5,039 nt of DNA, from positions 1 through 5,039 of the forward strand of contig JASMTN010000036.1 in NCBI GenBank assembly GCA_041694255.1. The letters are read 5' to 3'. This stretch comes from S009-33 sp041694255. Lineage in GTDB: Bacteria > Patescibacteriota > Gracilibacteria > Absconditabacterales > Absconditicoccaceae. The stretch's first letter is position 1. Every line of letters starts with the position of its first letter. The notes under the pieces were generated by a model, which was not told where the DNA came from, ran no database searches, and was given only the letters and a program-made list of their open reading frames with translations. This document shows, piece by piece, positions 1 through 4,569 of this stretch. A program made the translations under genes and the position numbers.

Positions 1-24
1 TGAGTTTATTTGCATTTTATAGGG

Positions 25-63
25 TAGTGGCAAGTTTCAAGTAGCAAGTAACAAGTAACAAGG
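25..63 (+). repeat. Heptad repeat array, TAGT + five NNCAAGT units
   Basis: The array starts with TAGT and continues as five uninterrupted 7-bp units: GGCAAGT, TTCAAGT, AGCAAGT, AACAAGT and AACAAGG. The same TAGTNNCAAG boundary and the same units recur at 111, 1744, 3475 and, inverted, at 2174. This is the longest regular copy in the window. It stands alone here with no S23 gene beside it, and abuts a REP-like palindrome. I infer that it is a solo end of the element annotated at 1744-2174. Confidence 0.85.
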
Positions 64-64
64 C

Positions 65-105
65 TGTCATTTCGACTGGAGCCGAAAGCAAAATGGAGAA
101 ATCTT
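65..105 (+). repeat. REP-like repeat, copy A
   Basis: It begins TGTCATTTCGAC and ends GGAGAAATCTT. Those two blocks recur at 262-290 (copy C) and, inverted, at 194-224 (copy B). The middle is about 8-12 bp longer than in copy C, so this copy has an insertion or has diverged. It lies between two heptad repeats (25-63 and 111-130). From memory, repeats of the TGTCATTTCGA...GAGAAATCT type are widespread intergenic palindromes in AT-rich bacterial genomes. Their role here is unknown. Confidence 0.7.
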
Positions 106-110
106 AAGGA

Positions 111-130
111 TAGTAGCAAGTTTAAACTTG
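111..130 (+). repeat. Short heptad repeat ending in a perfect palindrome
   Basis: TAGT plus one AGCAAGT unit runs into a 14-bp perfect palindrome, CAAGTTT/AAACTTG (117-130). This is what two oppositely oriented heptad ends would look like if joined head to head. It follows REP-like copy A after 5 bp. Confidence 0.65.
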
Positions 131-182
131 TGGAACATTTGGCTTTGCCGAATAATTTTGTTTTGAAAAATTTTTCCACAGG

Positions 183-224
183 GTAAAAGTTTCAAGAGAT
201 CTCTCGACTTCGCTCGAGATGACA
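183..224 (-). repeat. REP-like repeat, copy B (inverted), with heptad remnant
   Basis: Read on the minus strand from 224, it gives TGTCATCTCGAG, then a GCGAAG centre and TCGAGAGATCTCTT, which aligns with copies A and C. The core forms a local hairpin, TCTCGA/TCGAGA, around a 6-nt loop. On its left it runs into TAAAAGT-TTCAAGA (184-197), two degenerate heptad units. Together with copy C it makes a large inverted repeat. GC content is clearly above the surrounding DNA. Confidence 0.65.
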
Positions 225-234
225 GAGGAGTTCT

Positions 235-268
235 TTCTTCGCAGGAATGACAACATTATTGTGTCATT
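235..268. repeat. Fragment of a second REP type and a 7-bp inverted repeat
   Basis: The minus strand of 235-251 reads TGTCATTCCTGCGAAGAA, which resembles the start of another common bacterial intergenic repeat (GTCATTCCTGCGAA type). Its AATGACA end (245-251) pairs perfectly with TGTCATT (262-268) of the neighbouring REP copy across 10 bp, so a hairpin spans the junction of two repeat types. Confidence 0.5.
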
Positions 269-290
269 TCGACCGTAGTGGAGAAATCTT
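262..290 (+). repeat. REP-like repeat, copy C
   Basis: A compact 29-bp copy: TGTCATTTCGAC, a short centre, then GGAGAAATCTT. It is inverted relative to copy B. It is followed after 4 bp by a minimal heptad repeat (TAGT-TAAAAGT), the same order seen after copy A. Confidence 0.7.
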
Positions 291-294
291 TCTA

Positions 295-311
295 TAGTTA
301 AAAGTTATATA
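295..311 (+). repeat. Minimal heptad repeat
   Basis: TAGT (295-298) is followed by one TAAAAGT unit and a degenerate TATATAA. The unit matches those at 1762-1768 and 3493-3499, and TAGT boundaries precede all full copies. Being so short it could be chance, but its position directly after REP copy C parallels the arrangement at 65-130. Confidence 0.4.
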
Positions 312-330
312 AGATAAAAAATATTTTAAT

Positions 331-360
331 AAGCTAGCAGTTAAATTTGCTAGTTTTTTT
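331..360 (+). terminator. Rho-independent terminator, plus strand
   Basis: CTAGCA (334-339) pairs with TGCTAG (348-353) around a short loop, with possible A-U and G-U extensions at the base, and is followed by seven Ts (354-360). No plus-strand gene is visible in 1-330. It must therefore end a transcript entering from the left of the window, or an unrecognised non-coding RNA across the repeat zone. It also shields the convergent tRNA operon. Confidence 0.75.
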
Positions 361-363
361 AAC

Positions 364-388
364 AAAAAAAAGCCCAATAAAGGACTTT
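364..388 (-). terminator. Rho-independent terminator of the tRNA operon
   Basis: On the minus strand AAAGTCC pairs with GGGCTTT (7 bp including one G-U) around a 6-nt loop, followed by a T-run. It lies about 34 bp past the 3' end of tRNA-Cys and is the natural end of the His-Cys tRNA transcript. It is back to back with the plus-strand terminator at 331-360. Confidence 0.8.
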
Positions 389-421
389 AATATATAATAT
401 TTTTTATAAGCCTTGCTATCA

Positions 422-495
422 AGGCACCGACCGGATTCGAACCGGTGAAAGAAAGCTTTGCAGGCTCCTCCATTAGACCACTCTGGCACGGTGCC
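422..495 (-). tRNA. tRNA-Cys (GCA)
   Basis: A full cloverleaf can be folded: acceptor GGCACCG/CGGTGCC, a short D stem CCA/TGG, anticodon stem GGAGC/GCTTT (two G-U pairs) with loop CTGCAAA giving anticodon GCA, and T arm ACCGG-TTCGAAT-CCGGT. The discriminator base is U73, as expected for bacterial tRNA-Cys. The 3' CCA is not encoded, because the bases after the discriminator read TGA. It is second in a two-tRNA operon, with a single base between the encoded CCA of tRNA-His and its 5' end. Confidence 0.95.
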
Positions 496-496
496 A

Positions 497-573
497 TGGG
501 GTGGCTGACGGGACTTGAACCCGCGACAACCGGTGCCACAAACCGGGGCTCTACCAGCTGAGCTACAGCCACC
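497..573 (-). tRNA. tRNA-His (GTG)
   Basis: Acceptor GTGGCTG/CAGCCAC, D stem GCTC/GAGC, anticodon stem CCGGT/ACCGG with loop TTGTGGC (anticodon GTG), and T arm GCGGG-TTCAAGT-CCCGT. The extra 5' G-1 characteristic of tRNA-His is encoded (573), opposite discriminator C73 (500). A 3' CCA is encoded at 499-497, unlike in the neighbouring tRNA-Cys. It is first in the operon, about 28 nt after the predicted transcription start. Confidence 0.96.
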
Positions 574-580
574 ATATATT

Positions 581-603
581 TTTACTGCAATTTTTACAGT
601 AAA
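581..603. repeat. Inverted repeat in the tRNA operon leader
   Basis: TTTACTG (581-587) and CAGTAAA (597-603) are perfect 7-bp complements around a 9-nt loop. The repeat sits between the -10 box and the tRNA-His 5' end, so it would form a hairpin at the very start of the precursor transcript. It could be a processing signal, a stability element or an operator. Confidence 0.55.
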
Positions 604-607
604 TTGT

Positions 608-635
608 ATAATACATATTTGATTGATTATTTCAA
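608..635 (-). promoter_or_regulatory. Sigma70-type promoter of the tRNA-His/Cys operon
   Basis: On the minus strand TTGAAA (635-630) and TATTAT (613-608) are 16 bp apart, close to the consensus. Transcription would start near 601, giving a leader of about 28 nt to be removed by RNase P. Divergent from it, the plus strand has TTGAAT (637-642) and a poor TATCAA (659-664) that might drive the gene at 697. I regard that second promoter as weak evidence only. Confidence 0.7.
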
Positions 636-696
636 GTTGAATAATAGATTATTTTATATATCAATAAATTATTATTTAATATACAAATTTATAATT

Positions 697-1077
697 ATGG
701 AAGAAAAAATATATATAATAGTTGCTTTATTGGTTTGACTTACAATAGGGTATATGATATGAAAGATAGTAAAGTATGCACAGCTTCAAAAGGAAAGAAA
801 ACAGTCAGTTAGAAAATCTCGTTCCATTATACTTTGAGAAACTTTTGAAACTATAGCTCCATTTATGAAAGATATACCTTATCATCCAAAAGATATGAAT
901 TTTCTTTGAAAGTGAGTAGATTATCTTATATTTGATCAACTTTCTTCTTGAAAGCTTAAAGAGATAGTTTTTTTAGAGATTAAAACTTGAAAATCTCAGC
1001 TTAATGCAAATGAAAGACAAATTAAAAAAGCTATAGAATCTTGAAAAGTAAGATATGAAGTTAAGACCCTAAGATAA
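697..1077 (+). CDS. Membrane-anchored Holliday-junction-resolvase-like nuclease
   Basis: This 126-aa protein needs eight in-frame TGA codons read as Gly. Residues 5-25 are one hydrophobic segment, an apparent membrane anchor, followed by a basic stretch. Residues 39-121 match, from memory, the family of predicted endonucleases distantly related to archaeal Holliday junction resolvases (Pfam Endonuc_Holl). Shared features are an RKSRSIILGE block (39-48), a PYHPKD block (61-66), GVDYLIFD with acidic D75, FLEIKTGKS with E94 and K96, and AIESGKVRYE near the end. D75 with E94-x-K96 is the expected PD-(D/E)xK-type metal site. Nuclease activity is inferred from the fold; the real substrate is unknown. 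The ATG lacks a recognisable Shine-Dalgarno. Its last 17 bp overlap the convergent rsmE gene. Confidence 0.88.
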
Positions 1078-1741
1078 AACCTCATATTATACTTGCAGTT
1101 TCACTTCTAAGAACTTTATCTTGAAGTAATATCTTTTTATCTGCTTTGATATGTTCCAGATCTTTTTCATGGAAACCTCATTCTGGTCATATAACTAGAA
1201 AGTTTATATCTTGAAAATCAACATTTTTATAATTTTCTCATTCAAAATCTAATATTGCTTTTACTCAAGGAGCTTCCTGAAATGATTTTATAACTTTTAT
1301 CTCTGGCATATGCCAACTCATACTTTGCTCAGCAGCTTCAAGTGCTATTTTCTCAAATCTTTCAAGCTTATTATCTTTTATGTCTTTGAAAACACTTCTT
1401 TCAGTTGGGATAAAGTAAATTTTTGGTATTCAAATTTCTGTAAGTTTTTGAATTATAAGTTCCATTTTACTTACCTTATTTAATATAGATTGTATAATTC
1501 ATTTATTTTCTACTACTTTTTTACTTTCTTCTGTTTTTACTATATTTGCAATAACTTCTTTTCATATGCTTTCAAGTTCAAGAGTATATCTTACTATCTT
1601 ATTTCAAGTTTTATCCTGTAATGAAAATGTATATCAAGGTTTTGCTCTCAATACTTTTCTAAGTTGGTCTATAATTCTTTTTTCTTTTATTATAATATTA
1701 TCTTTTATTTTTTGAAAATCATCAGATATGAAAAGTTGCAT
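1061..1741 (-). CDS. rsmE: 16S rRNA m3U1498 methyltransferase RsmE
   Basis: This 226-aa protein (family usually about 230-250) uses ten TGA codons as Gly. RsmE is a SPOUT methyltransferase that uses S-adenosylmethionine to methylate N3 of U1498 in 16S rRNA of the small subunit. The N-terminal PUA-like part covers roughly residues 1-70. The SPOUT part shows KMELIIQKLTEIGIPKI (92-108), TERSVFK (113-119), ALEAAEQS (133-140), the SAM-binding loop VIGPEGGF (183-190) and the knot motif KVLRSETAS (209-217). In GPEGG the first and third positions of Gly are UGA, strong support for the code. The Arg that usually follows EQxxR is replaced here (QSMSWHMPEI), which may be lineage-specific. Last gene of the minus-strand cluster; no terminator fits before the convergent gene. 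A heptad repeat lies 2 bp upstream of the start. Confidence 0.95.
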
Positions 1742-1743
1742 AA

Positions 1744-1775
1744 TAGTGGCAAGTTACAAGTTAAAAGTAGCAAGT
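1744..1775 (+). repeat. Left terminal inverted repeat of the S23 element
   Basis: TAGT, then GGCAAGT, TACAAGT, TAAAAGT and AGCAAGT. The inner end overlaps the S23 stop codon (1777-1775) by one base. The outer end is 2 bp from the rsmE start codon, so the array forms the untranslated leader of rsmE. Confidence 0.8.
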
Positions 1776-2110
1776 TATAATGTTTTTATAAAACCATTTA
1801 ACATTTTAGATATTTCTATTGTCATATTGTACATTTTTGTATAATCTTTATCATTTAAATATCAAAGTTCTTTGGCAATATGTAACATAGATCTAACTTC
1901 TCAGCAAGATCATTTTGATATATAAAGAAAGTATTTTAATTCATTATTTGATTTTCTTTCATATCATTCTGCAATGTTATTTGATATAGAAACTCATGCT
2001 CTTTGTATTTGATTTTTAAATCAGAAGTCTTTATTATAATTAAATATTTTATATATATAAATTGCTAAATCTTTTGATTTTTGCCAAAACTTTAATTCTT
2101 CAAATCACAT
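1775..2110 (-). CDS. S23 family four-helix bundle protein
   Basis: This 111-aa protein uses seven TGA codons as Gly. It matches the S23/four-helix-bundle family (TIGR02436, related to proteins encoded in 23S rRNA intervening sequences and to the Avd accessory protein of diversity-generating retroelements). Visible signatures are FEELKFWQKSKDLA (3-16), the core QIQRAGVSISNNIAEGYER (34-52), NNELKYFLYISKGSCGEV (55-72) and HIAKELGYLN (77-86). Length is typical. The family is thought to form basic pentamers that bind nucleic acid; its cellular function is unsettled. Translation starts ATG-TGA (Met-Gly). A TATAAT lies 9 bp upstream of the ATG, so it may have its own nearly leaderless transcript. 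It is flanked on both sides by inverted heptad arrays. Confidence 0.93.
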
Positions 2111-2119
2111 ACTATATGA

Positions 2120-2125
2120 ATTATA
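2120..2125 (-). promoter_or_regulatory. Possible -10 box for the S23 gene
   Basis: A perfect TATAAT lies on the minus strand. The best -35 (TTCAAG, 18 bp upstream) is poor and lies within the heptad array. If used, transcription would begin about 3 nt before the ATG. In DNA this AT-rich a chance TATAAT is common, so the call is weak. Confidence 0.35.
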
Positions 2126-2142
2126 ATATAAAATTTTATAGT

Positions 2143-2174
2143 ACTTGAAACTTGCTACTTGAATCTTGTTACTA
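2143..2174 (-). repeat. Right terminal inverted repeat of the S23 element
   Basis: Read on the minus strand: TAGT, then AACAAGA, TTCAAGT, AGCAAGT and TTCAAGT. It is the inverted partner of 1744-1775, with the same TAGT boundary. It abuts the hsp20 stop codon directly, and its outer bases supply two further in-frame stops (TAG, TAA) after it. Confidence 0.8.
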
Positions 2175-2513
2175 CTAATTAACCATCTCAACTTTAAGTT
2201 TCAAATCATCTGGTATAGTATATTTTGGAACTGTTATCAAAAGTATGTTTTCTTGTGTAAGATTTACTTTTATCTTATCAAAATATATTGTCAAAGGAAG
2301 TTGTATCTGTGCTTGAAAATCTCACCAGTAGCAATCTTCTTTTTGAGCAACAAGATTATCTTTAAGCTCAGGTTTTACTCTTTTTCAAGCAATATGTAAT
2401 ATATTTTTTTCTAAACTAACATCTATACTTTCTTGTCTTACACCTCATAAAGGCATAATAACAACTATTTCACTTTCACTTTCATATATATCATATGGTA
2501 TTGTTGTAGACAT
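2175..2513 (-). CDS. Small heat-shock protein, Hsp20/alpha-crystallin family
   Basis: This 112-aa protein has three TGA codons as Gly. It is almost only an alpha-crystallin domain: PYDIYESESEIVVIMPLGGV (6-25), IDVSLEKNILHIAGKR (30-45), then DFQAQIQLPLTIYFDKIKV (65-83) and NILLITVPK (89-97), the usual order of DIYE, PGV, L-x-I-GKR, LP-x-x-V and L-x-I-x-x-PK motifs. Small heat-shock proteins are cytoplasmic ATP-independent holdases. Both the N-terminal arm and the C-terminal extension are very short compared with the usual 140 or so residues, and no clear I-x-I tail is present. The sequence YWGD has TGG and TGA side by side, so Trp and Gly are kept apart. It starts 2 bp after the pseudouridine synthase stop, so the two are co-transcribed. 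Stop is TAG, repeated in frame as TAG-TAG-TAA. Confidence 0.87.
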
Positions 2514-2515
2514 TT

Positions 2516-3469
2516 TTATTCAAATAAGTTTATAAAATCTTCTGGTACTTCTGCTTTTACATTATATTTTTTTCATTTATATTCAAATGAATATTTCCAA
2601 GAATGTAATAATTGTCTTAATATCTTATGATGTTTTTTTGCAAGTCTGTTAATAACAGGTTCTGTATACATAAGATCTCAAAGTATTGGTAGTTTTTTTT
2701 CTGATAGATGAACTCTTATCTGGTGCATTCTTCAAGTTAAAAGCTTAGCTTCAACTAAAGATATATCACCTAGGTATTCATCTTTTTTTGTTTGTAATTT
2801 TTTTATAAAAGTTTTTGCATAATCTCCGTTTTCACTAGGAATTACTTTTGCTTTACCAAATTTTTTATCATATATTTTTTCTAAAGGAATTTCTATCTCT
2901 ATATTACTAGCTTTTCAAGCTGTGATTGCTAAGTATTTTTTGTCTGTTTTATGTTCTCTTATAAGTTCATTTAGATGTTTTAAACTATCATAATTTTTTC
3001 AAGCAATAAGGACTCATGAAGTATCTTTATCAAGTCTAAAGCAGAAAGCTGGTGAGAAGGTAGGAGAGTGTTTTACTCAAGTTTCTTTTACATATTTTTC
3101 TAAAAAACTATTCATTGTAAGATCTTTCATATGTTTATTTCATTCATGTATAGTTACTCAAGCAGGTTTATTAAAAAAAATATAATTTTCATCTTCAAAT
3201 ATGACCATATTTTTAATTTTTTTAAGAGGGTATGAAGAAAGTTTTTCTTCTTTTGTTTGTTCTTTTATTATATCATCTGGTAGATTTACAATATCGTTTT
3301 CTTGTAGTCTATAATTGTCTTTCTTTTTTTTGTTATTTACTTTTATGATTCATTTTCTTATCATCTTGTAGATCTCTCAAAGCTTGATTTCTTCATTTTG
3401 TTTAAGATACTTTCTTAAAAATCTATCAAACCTTTGATCTTGTTCAAGTTCTGTTATCTTATAATCCAT
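2516..3469 (-). CDS. RluA-family pseudouridine synthase with S4 domain (RluC/RluD-like)
   Basis: This 317-aa protein has eleven TGA codons as Gly. It isomerises uridine to pseudouridine in RNA, probably 23S rRNA. An S4 RNA-binding domain covers about residues 12-65 (RFDRFLRKYL, IYKMIRKGIIKVNNKK). The catalytic domain begins near 88 (VIFEDENYIFFNKPAGVTIH) and contains FRLDKDTSGVLIAGK (144-158) with catalytic Asp147, KKYLAIT (177-183), LLTGRMHQIRVHL (243-255), ILGD (262-265) and LLHSWKYSFEY (287-297). Length and order fit RluC/RluD; the exact target uridine cannot be assigned. It is the first gene of the minus-strand cluster. Its leader carries a heptad repeat ending 5 bp before the ATG, and the promoter is at 3535-3562. 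Confidence 0.95.
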
Positions 3470-3474
3470 AATAA

Positions 3475-3499
3475 TAGTTTCAAGTAGCAAGTTAAAAGT
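3475..3499 (+). repeat. Solo heptad repeat in the leader of the pseudouridine synthase gene
   Basis: TAGT, then TTCAAGT, AGCAAGT and TAAAAGT, followed by a degenerate TACATAA. It lies within the transcribed leader of the minus-strand operon, just before the start codon, as the left end of the S23 element does for rsmE. No S23 gene is attached, so it looks like a solo end. Confidence 0.8.
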
Positions 3500-3514
3500 T
3501 ACATAAAAAAAATA

Positions 3515-3542
3515 TTGACTAAAATATCAAATAGACTATAAT
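3515..3542 (+). promoter_or_regulatory. Sigma70-type promoter for the exported hypothetical protein gene
   Basis: TTGACT (3515-3520) and a perfect TATAAT (3537-3542) are 16 bp apart. Transcription should start near 3549, leaving a leader of about 37 nt before the ATG at 3586. The -10 box shares four bases with the -10 box of the divergent promoter. Confidence 0.75.
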
Positions 3543-3562
3543 CAAAATAATTCTTTATTCAA
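3535..3562 (-). promoter_or_regulatory. Sigma70-type promoter for the rlu-hsp20-S23-rsmE cluster
   Basis: On the minus strand TTGAAT (3562-3557) and TATAGT (3540-3535) are 16 bp apart. The start would be near 3528, giving a leader of about 58 nt that includes the solo heptad repeat (3475-3499). It overlaps the plus-strand promoter at 3537-3540, so only one polymerase can open the region at a time. Confidence 0.7.
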
Positions 3563-3585
3563 TTTTATATTATAAAAATCTCTCT

Positions 3586-4491
3586 ATGTGATTTTCTGAA
3601 AAATTTTCAACTTCTAATGAACATATAGAGCATACTCCTAAAACATCTGAAAAGATTAAAAAATTTTCAAAAGCAACAGCTGCCTGACTTATGTTAGCAA
3701 TGTCATCTGCAGATGCTGGCTTGATAGATATAAAAGTATGATATGATGCAAATTATTATGAAAAATACAATCCTGATACTAAAAGTATAGATGATATAGA
3801 TCATATATCTTCAAGGAATAATTTTTTTATAGATAGTTGAAGAATGAGTGCAGACGGGATCTTTTATACTTTATGAAATACACAAGATATACAACTTTCT
3901 CAAAAAGCTTTAAGAGAATATGACCTTGAAAAAGTAGTTATAGAGGTTGATGATCATTACTATAAAGCACAACCGTCTTTTAAAAGGATGAACTTCATAG
4001 CAAGTTGAAAAAAATGAGGTTTTTGATATACAGCAGCTAAAGAGATAATCCTTGTATATGTACCTTACAATAATAAGATACAAGTTATATGAAGTATATC
4101 ACAAGGGCAGTTTATAGAAGAACATGATTATAAAGAATATGATATATGAGCTGAAAAAGATGCTAAAAAACAAGTTTTATATAAAACACTTGATATGTTA
4201 TGATGTGATAATATTAATAATTGTAATGTAAAAAGTGATAGAGGTGGTAATAATTACTTTTATGAAAATTGAAGATTGATAGGTTTTATGGAAAATTTTT
4301 GAAATGAAAAAATACTTATTAAAAAACATTGAAATAATAAAAAACACATAGCAACTATAAAAATGTATGGTAATAAGATACTAATGAAAGATATAAGATG
4401 AAATATATTATTTAGAACAAATGGTTCAAAAAAAATAATAATAGATCTAGATAGTTTAGATTATGAGATAGGATTGAAGGTGAGTAATTAA
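3586..4491 (+). CDS. Hypothetical protein, probably exported
   Basis: I do not recognise this 301-aa protein. It reads through 15 TGA codons (as Gly) to a TAA stop, and begins ATG-TGA. Residues 23-45 look like a signal peptide: basic KIKKFSK, hydrophobic A30-M39, and SADA before G45 as a plausible cleavage site. About 22 polar residues precede it, an unusually long N-region; no better start codon lies between. The predicted mature part has a glycine-rich stretch GKKGGFGY (141-148), a beta-like IILVYVPYNNKIQVIGS segment (154-170), a Cys pair (C207, C213) that could form a disulfide, and a C-terminal run of short strands each turning on Gly-Asn or Asn-Gly (225-285). It has its own promoter and is divergent from the rlu operon. 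An extracytoplasmic role is inferred from the signal-like segment only. Confidence 0.85.
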
Positions 4492-4569
4492 ATTTCCAAT
4501 AAAAAATATTGTTCTTTAAGATAAAATCATTAAACTTTAAGTGAAATTTATTATTTATTAAAAAGTTTT
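4492..4569 (+). other. Intergenic region before dnaE
   Basis: There is no convincing terminator or strong promoter in this 78-bp gap. The direct repeat CTTTAAG occurs at 4514-4520 and 4535-4541, 21 bp (two helical turns) apart, and could be an operator. A weak promoter, TTGTTC (4509-4514) and TAAACT (4531-4536) with 16-bp spacing, coincides with the repeats. dnaE may instead be read from the upstream promoter. Confidence 0.3.

Larger units (their letters stand above)
1744..2174 (-). mobile_element. Putative S23 element bounded by inverted heptad arrays
   Basis: A 431-bp unit contains one gene (S23 four-helix bundle) between two 32-bp arrays of NNCAAGT heptads in inverted orientation, each bounded outside by TAGT. 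It occupies exactly the space between the hsp20 stop (2175) and the rsmE start (1741), splitting an otherwise tight co-oriented cluster. Solo copies of the end repeat are scattered in the window. No clear target-site duplication is visible; the flanks are TAA on the left and ATTA on the right. No transposase is encoded, so the mobilising activity would be the S23 protein itself or something acting in trans. The element call is an inference from structure. Confidence 0.55.

Noticed and set aside
1..15. Minus-strand gene start (ATG at 15-13) running off the left edge
   Set aside because: Only five codons are visible, with no promoter or family signal to support it.
25..63. CRISPR array
   Set aside because: The repeating unit is only 7 bp with no unique spacers, and no cas genes are present.
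387..575. Minus-strand open frame of 62 codons
   Set aside because: It runs through the tRNA-Cys and tRNA-His genes and is open only because they are GC-rich; its peptide has no protein-like features.
1744..2174. Diversity-generating retroelement based on Avd similarity of the S23 protein
   Set aside because: No reverse transcriptase, template repeat or variable repeat is present in the window.
2166..2399. Plus-strand open frame of 77 codons
   Set aside because: It is antisense to hsp20, which has recognisable family motifs with UGA as Gly. The hydrophobic peptide is a by-product of AT-rich DNA.
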